Source: Ligustrum vulgare
Lineage: Eukaryota; Streptophyta; Magnoliopsida; Lamiales; Oleaceae
Length of the DNA: 64,000 nt
Assembly: GCA_963555705.1 (NCBI GenBank)
Contig: OY743189.1
Location: 9,255,501 to 9,319,500, forward strand
Direction: 5' to 3'
Shown here: positions 59,224-64,000 of the stretch, piece after piece
How the letters are laid out: each line of letters opens with the position of its first letter
How positions within the stretch are numbered: the first letter of the stretch is position 1
Program-made: the position numbers and the translations under genes
The notes under the pieces: model-generated
Databases searched by the model: none
The model's input: the letters and a program-made list of their open reading frames with translations, nothing else
What the model was told of the DNA's origin: nothing

Positions 59224-61237
59224 ATGCATTTAAATAGATCACTTTGGGAGAATATCAGATCCATCAAAATGGATGTTATATTATCAAATATCCGCAAATA
59301 CTACTCAAATCTTCCGTTAAATGTTTTGAAAAAGATTTACCCAGTTCGACTCGAAAGATTGAGGCTGCTGATGGATCAAGGTATCCCAGAAGATGTTCGT
59401 TGGTGGGTTAATAGCACAAAACGTCCCAAAGTTTGACATGTATTGTGCAAAACGTCCCAACGTTTTGATTTTTGACGCTAAACATCCCAACCTTTACAAT
59501 TTTTGGTAGAAGACGTCCTTTCTGTCAATTTTAACCCCATTTCACCGTTAACTTCAAATTGAACAGTAAATTTCAAGGGCATTTTCGTCCAAAAAAAAAG
59601 CAGCCCATTAATACTTGGGTAATTGGTACAAAACGTCCCTACGTTTGACACTTATTGTGGAAAAACGTCCCTACGTTTATTTTTTTGACGAATAACGTCC
59701 CTACCTTTATTTTTTTGGCGAATAACGTCCCTACCTTTAAGTTTTCTTGTTCATTAGTTCCCAAATTTTACTTTTCTTACAATTTAGTCATTCCGTATTT
59801 TATTTAAAGGTAATTGTCTTCAAACGTGTATAACTTTTGATCTACAACTCCGAATTGCACTCCGTTTTTTGCGTTGAACTCCAAATTCAACCATCTTTCT
59901 TATGATGTATCATGTGCTCATTTATTAAACATTTCGTTTTGACTTTTGTATAGTAGATACTTATTTTGTTAGGGCATAATTGATTGACGTAAATTGATTT
60001 CTGTAAATTTTATTGAAACAGTGAAATTTTAATTTTAGTGTGTGTTCGGAGGCCAGCGGAATTTATAAATTGAATTTATTTGACTTTGTAATCTTTTTAA
60101 GGTAAAATATTTGGTTAAAAATTGGTATGTTTAGCCCCTGTTTGAACCATGTTATAATCTCTAATAACTTTTTGAACAACACACATTCTCTCTCTTTCTC
60201 CAATTTTTAAAAAGTGATTTGAAGAGAGAGAATGTGTGTTGTTCAGAAAGTTATTAGAGATTATAGCATGGCTCAAACAGGGGCTAAACATACCAATTTT
60301 TAACCAAATATTTTACCTTAAAAAGATTACAAAGTCAAATAAATCCAATTTATAAATTCCGCTGGCCGCCGAACACACACTAAAATTAAAATTTCACTGT
60401 TTCAATAAAATTTACAGAAATCAATTTAAGTCAATCAATTATGCCCTAACAAAATAAGTATCTACTATACAAAAGTCAAAACGAAATGTTTAATAAATGA
60501 GCACATGATACATCATAAGAAAGATGGTTGAATTTGGAGTTCAACGCAAAAAAAGGAGTGCAATTCGGAGTTGTAGATCAAAAGTTATACACGTTTGAAG
60601 ACAATTACCTTTAAATAAAATACGGAATGACTAAATTGAAAGAAAAGTAAAATTTGGGGACTAATGAACAAGGAAATTTAAAGGTAGGGACGTTATTCGC
60701 CAAAAAAATAAACGTATGGACGTTTTTCCATAATTAGTGTCAAACGTAGGGACGTTTTGTGCCAATTACCCAAGTATGAATGGGCTGCTTTTTTTTTGGA
60801 CGAAAATGCCCTTGACATTTACTGTTCAATTTGAAGTTAACGGTGAAATGAGGCTAAAATTGACAGAAAGGATGTCTTCTACCAAAAATTGTAAAGGTTG
60901 GGATGTTTAGCGTCAAAAATCAAAACGTTGGAACGTTTTGCACAATACATGTCAAACGTTGGGACGTTTTGTGCTATTAACCCTTCGTTGGTTGATCAAA
61001 GCAAAAGTTCGTTTAGCTGGTGAATTACCAGATTCATTTTCTAAGTACATGTCTGGCTTAGGTAAGAGTACTTTTGCAAAGAAGCGAAGAGCAAAAAGAT
61101 TAAATGGTTGCTACAAATGTACTCGATGGACATGTAATACCCGTTGTAAATCAATAGGGTATTCTTTCAGAAATCGAGATGATAAAATAGATTTCATTAA
61201 GGGTGGACTGAGTAAGAAATCATTGGATGATATCTGA
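59224..61237 (+). pseudogene. RNA-virus-like Cys-rich nucleic-acid-binding protein, split
   Basis: Two plus-strand pieces, 59224-59404 and 60993-61237, belong to one frame separated by the hairpin element. The second carries a basic patch AKKRRAKRLNGCYKCTRW, two further Cys (CNTRC), then YSFRNRDDKIDFIKGGL. The order basic KKRRA, C-x2-C, later Cys, G-S/Y-N, F-I--G is that of the small nucleic-acid-binding proteins of carlaviruses and allexiviruses (10-15 kDa, often silencing suppressors). The first piece has the short hydrophobic lead-in LRLLMDQGIPEDV seen in that family. No coat protein or replicase was recognised next to it. The frame stays open past the stop at 61235 to about 61402 (unrecognised sequence). 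Alternative: an unrelated zinc-ribbon protein. Confidence 0.5.
59405..60983. mobile_element. 1.58-kb hairpin MULE with 9-bp target copy
   Basis: The ends read GGGTTAATAGCACAAAACG and its inverse. TTCGTTGGT stands on both sides (59396-59404, 60984-60992), an exact 9-bp duplication diagnostic of Mutator-like elements. The whole element is one inverted repeat: arms of roughly 780 bases meet near 60195-60205 in an Asn/Leu-neutral AT stretch (TCCAATTTTTAAAAAGTGA). Arms carry many AAACGTCCCTACG-type repeats. No transposase. It lies inside the viral-like ORF. Confidence 0.94.
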
Positions 61238-61703
61238 TTGACTCTTGAGACGCACCCTTGTGGGTATGTGCAGCGTGAGCTACTATCTTTATGGGCTAAA
61301 ATCATCAGCGATAAAGACCGTTATAGTCTCAAAAATATAATAGAAAAAGATCCTGTTTGCCAAGCTGTTATAAACAATGATGTTTTGGGTACTCAACATT
61401 GATACAAGGTAAATCAGTATAGTATATATGTTTTAACAAAGTATTTTGTATTTTCATTTTTCGCGTATTAACAGATGATATCTGAGAGATGACCAAAAGA
61501 TTATCCATTATAGAGCAAAATATATCCTGTCAGAGACAATATCAAAAGTGTTGCCATTTAGTCAAAAGTAAATAGCAACTTTTTTTAAAAAAAAACAGTA
61601 AATAGTGAATATTTTCAAGTTTAAAACGTCTGATAATTTCGCAGTTTAAAGCATCCCAAAATAAAAATTTCTTGTAAGTTTCTCTTTCCTTATACTCTCA
61701 AAG

Positions 61704-62357
61704 ATGGAAGGACCAAAACTTCGACAGATCAAAACTATCTGTGTATTTTGTGGATCAAAAGTAGAGAAAGGTTTTGGGTATCTAGAAGCAGCAGTGGATT
61801 TAGGAAAGAAGTTGGAAGAGAAAGGTATCAATCTAGTATATGGAGGAGGTAGCAGTGGATTGATGGGTTGTGTTTCATAATCCGCTCAAACAGAGAAAGC
61901 AAGAGTGATAGGTGTTATACCCGTTCCTTTAGCTAATATCGCAGGAAAAACACGAGGGTATAAAGTACAGACGTTATCTATCCATGAACGCATAACTTGC
62001 ATGTTATATGGTTCTGATGCCTTCATTGCCATGCCTGGAGGTTTTGGTACTTTAGAGGAAATCTTTAATATTATCTCATGGGCTCAATTAGATCTCCATA
62101 CCAAGCCTATTGGGCTTTTAAATGTTAACAATTTCTTTGATGGTTTGCTAACATTTCTTGATTATACTGTGGAACAGGAATTCATCTCTCCATTTTCTAG
62201 GAGAATCCTTATTTCTGCTCCTACTATCGAAGAACTGCTAGATAAGTTGCAATCATATATTCCAATACAAGATTCAGCAGGATTAAAAATAGATTTGTCG
62301 CAAGGAAGGGGTGTCAAGCGAAAATGGAGTCCGGTTAATGTAAATTTATCCTTGTGA
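61704..62357 (+). pseudogene. LOG: LOG-type cytokinin-activating hydrolase, intronless copy
   Basis: 217 codons from ATG 61704 to TGA 62357 with one in-frame TAA at 61878-61880 (codon 59), where family members usually have Gln (CAA to TAA). LOG enzymes release free cytokinin base from the riboside 5'-monophosphate. Seen here: ICVFCGS at the N-terminus, INLVYGGGSSGLMG (nucleotide loop), HERI with the conserved Arg, MPGGFGTLEEIFNIISWAQL (signature PGG-GT-EE), PIGLLNVNNFFDGLLTFLD and EFISPFSRRILISAPT. Plant LOG genes normally have several introns; none is present, so this is a retrocopy. The C-terminal tail (GRGVKRKWSPVN) is unusual. Apart from the stop the fold is complete and the active site kept, so it decayed recently or was under selection until lately. 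It is on the same strand as the viral-like ORF, 466 bases downstream. Confidence 0.88.
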
Positions 62358-62362
62358 ATCTC

Positions 62363-62575
62363 CAAAATATTGTGGGTGGTAGAGTACGGGGTATTCTTAC
62401 TCTTGAGACACACCTTTAATATTGATGAGTATTTGAACTTAATCTTGTGAACCTTAAAAGGATTAGGAGTGGTGGAGTACAGAGTATTCTTACTCTTGAG
62501 ACACACAAAAAAGATTAGTGGTGGTAGAGTAAGGAGTATTATTACACCTGATACACACCTCTACTTTTGATGATC
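62363..62575. repeat. Tandem repeats after the LOG copy
   Basis: Three imperfect copies of a unit with GTGGTAGAGTACGGGGTATT and CTTACTCTTGAGACACACC (at about 62380, 62469 and 62520). The phrase CTCTTGAGACGCACC also occurs at 61241, before the LOG copy, so the motif brackets it. Confidence 0.8.
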
Positions 62576-62802
62576 ATAAATGTTTCCCCCTTTTGTATTT
62601 TGCATGTATATCTCGTTTATGCTTCTTCAGGAGTAATAATAATAATATCATTTCATTATGTTTAGATGATAATTTTTACTTCTTCTAGAGTAAATATGTA
62701 CTTCTTCTGGAATACATAAGTGTTTATGCAAGAACTTTTCCAGATATTTATCATCTAATATTTATCTCATAATACTGATGAGATTATTTTCACATTAGCT
62801 AT

Positions 62803-63019
62803 GTCCGTGCTATCATGTGATATTATCTTATCATATATCAACATTCTTTTGTTGGATAATTCATTTTTATCTATCTTTTCAATACAGATAATGGTAACTT
62901 CTGGTACTGATGTCCGTGCTATCATGTGATATTATCTTATCATACATCAACATTCTCTTGTTAGATAATTCATTTTTATCTATCTTTTCAATACAGATAA
63001 TGGTAACTTCTGGTACCGC
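62803..63019. repeat. 109-bp tandem repeat, two copies
   Basis: Units starting GTCCGTGCTATCATGTGATA at 62803 and 62912 are nearly identical and end in ATGGTAACTTCTGGTA. Position and wording are like the leader repeats of the gag-less Copia family. Confidence 0.92.
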
Positions 63020-64000
63020 TTGATAAAATATTTTTTTTATCAACATTCACCAACTTTTTGGTAATGATAACTTCTGGTATCATTTGATAAAATATTATCT
63101 AACTTTAGTAGTGATAACTTCTGATATTATTCAATGAAATATCAAATAACAATAATATTGTATATATATTAACAATAATAATATTGGGGTTATACCACCA
63201 CGTATATATGTTTATAACAACCTCTAATATGTTAGAATTAACCAACAACTGAAGTGTTTTTGAAATAATATAAAATTTAAATATATGTAAAATATTCAAT
63301 GTATTCAATTGATAGACCGACTATATAGGCGGTGTCAGCATAATGAAATAATTACCTTTCATGAGTGAGGGAGTCATATCTTCAAATTCAGTCAAGGTAT
63401 TCATAATAGTCCAATCCGTTACGATAATGAGTCATATCCAGTTAAGGTATAAATTCGGTCCATAATAACTCAATCCATCACGGTATGACAATAATTATAT
63501 TACTTATACCTTGTTTAAACTCTTTAATTTATTGATCACAGATTAATGTTAATTAGTTGTGAATATTGTTAATGCTAATCATATAATTAATATGCATAAT
63601 TATAATGAAATGATTTAAAATCTTACCACTATACCTACCAAGTTGGTGGACTTTTGTTAGTTTCCACCAAGTTAGTGTTGGACACCACGATCACTACTGC
63701 AACCATGCTTTTAATCTGAATTTTCTAGATCAGAGGTTGTGATACTTTTCTCTTCTCATTTTTTTTTTCCATCGAAGTATTCATCTTCAAGATCAATTTC
63801 GCAATTCCAGCAGTCTTAGCAAAAATATGGAACCAAAAATAATTGCAGTAGTGGAGTGGAGTTCTCGGCAGTGGTTGGTAAAAGAAGAATTTTTCTAGAT
63901 ATGGGATTTAATTGAGTGGTTCACGTTGATTAATAATAATCAGGTTACTGATACAGAAGTTCATCATTTAGATGTAACTGTAGAGCATACTCCCGTCATA
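63020..64000. other. Non-coding right edge of the window
   Basis: No gene is supported. A further GATAACTTCTGGTA-type leader phrase appears to about 63125. Phrases such as CATATCTTCAAATTCAGTCA and CATATCCAGTTAAGGTATA repeat loosely at 63370-63460. An LTR could lie beyond the end. Confidence 0.5.

Larger units (their letters stand above)
56210..63020 (-). mobile_element. Copia-like element lacking gag-pol, with captured genes
   Basis: The left edge has a minus-strand LTR-like end at 56410 (plus strand ...TTTACAACA) followed by CTTCCCCTTGAATGAC. This matches the junction of the gag-less Copia element at 22820 (ATAACACTCCCCCTTGAATGAC), so a polypurine tract and 3' LTR are likely. Beyond it are the same GCCTCGTTAAAACC repeats, then 1.9 kb of non-coding sequence. 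The captured genes (59224-62357, plus strand) and leader-like tandem repeats with ACTTCTGGTA wording follow. No protease, integrase or RT was recognised and no second LTR was found before 64000. Element limits are inferred. Confidence 0.5.

Overview
The window looks like a stretch of nuclear chromosome from a dicot-type flowering plant. It is AT-rich and gene-poor, and most of it is LTR retrotransposons inserted into older repeats. Only one host gene looks intact: a plastid-type (DAD1-like) phospholipase A1 at 53373-54899 on the minus strand. No rRNA, tRNA or CRISPR locus was found.

Layout. (1) 1-7960: a decayed Ty3/gypsy chromovirus (Tekay-like) on the minus strand, its reverse transcriptase split by a 2.2-kb LTR-like insert. 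(2) 8045-28672: an old endogenous caulimovirid (plant pararetrovirus) on the minus strand. It has been cut apart by a complete Tat-lineage gypsy element (9587-21532, TSD GTTAT), a MITE-like foldback (about 21718-22499) and a complete but gag-less Copia element (22650-27990, TSD CTATT). The Tat element also carries a separate, spliced, now broken gene on the opposite strand. (3) 28673-34337: non-coding, with a Mutator-style MITE, a hAT-like MITE and degenerate GTGAC-type repeats. (4) 34338-37340: a 5'-truncated LINE. (5) 38322-45426: a decayed Copia element whose RT core is deleted, invaded by a 363-bp foldback with tRNA-like B boxes and by a solo LTR (TSD CATAC/CATAT). (6) 45949-46482: a hAT MITE with an exact 8-bp TSD. 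(7) 46660-52526: a young, nearly intact Tork/Tnt1-like Copia element (587-bp LTRs, TSD CGACC, initiator-Met primer site). (8) 53373-54899: the phospholipase gene. (9) About 56210 to past 63000: a Copia-like element without recognisable gag-pol. Inside it, on the opposite strand, lie a broken ORF resembling the cysteine-rich nucleic-acid-binding protein of carla/allexi-type RNA viruses and an intronless, broken copy of a LOG cytokinin-activation gene. The viral-like ORF is split by a 1.58-kb near-perfect hairpin with a 9-bp Mutator-type TSD.

How the parts relate. Most features are layers of insertion, and exact target-site duplications let the order be read: caulimovirid first, then the Tat and Copia insertions; viral-like ORF first, then the hairpin. 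The most unusual part is 56-63 kb, where a retroelement appears to house both an RNA-virus-like gene and a LOG retrocopy. The second is the antisense spliced gene of the Tat element. Family assignments come from motifs read by eye; no database search was run.
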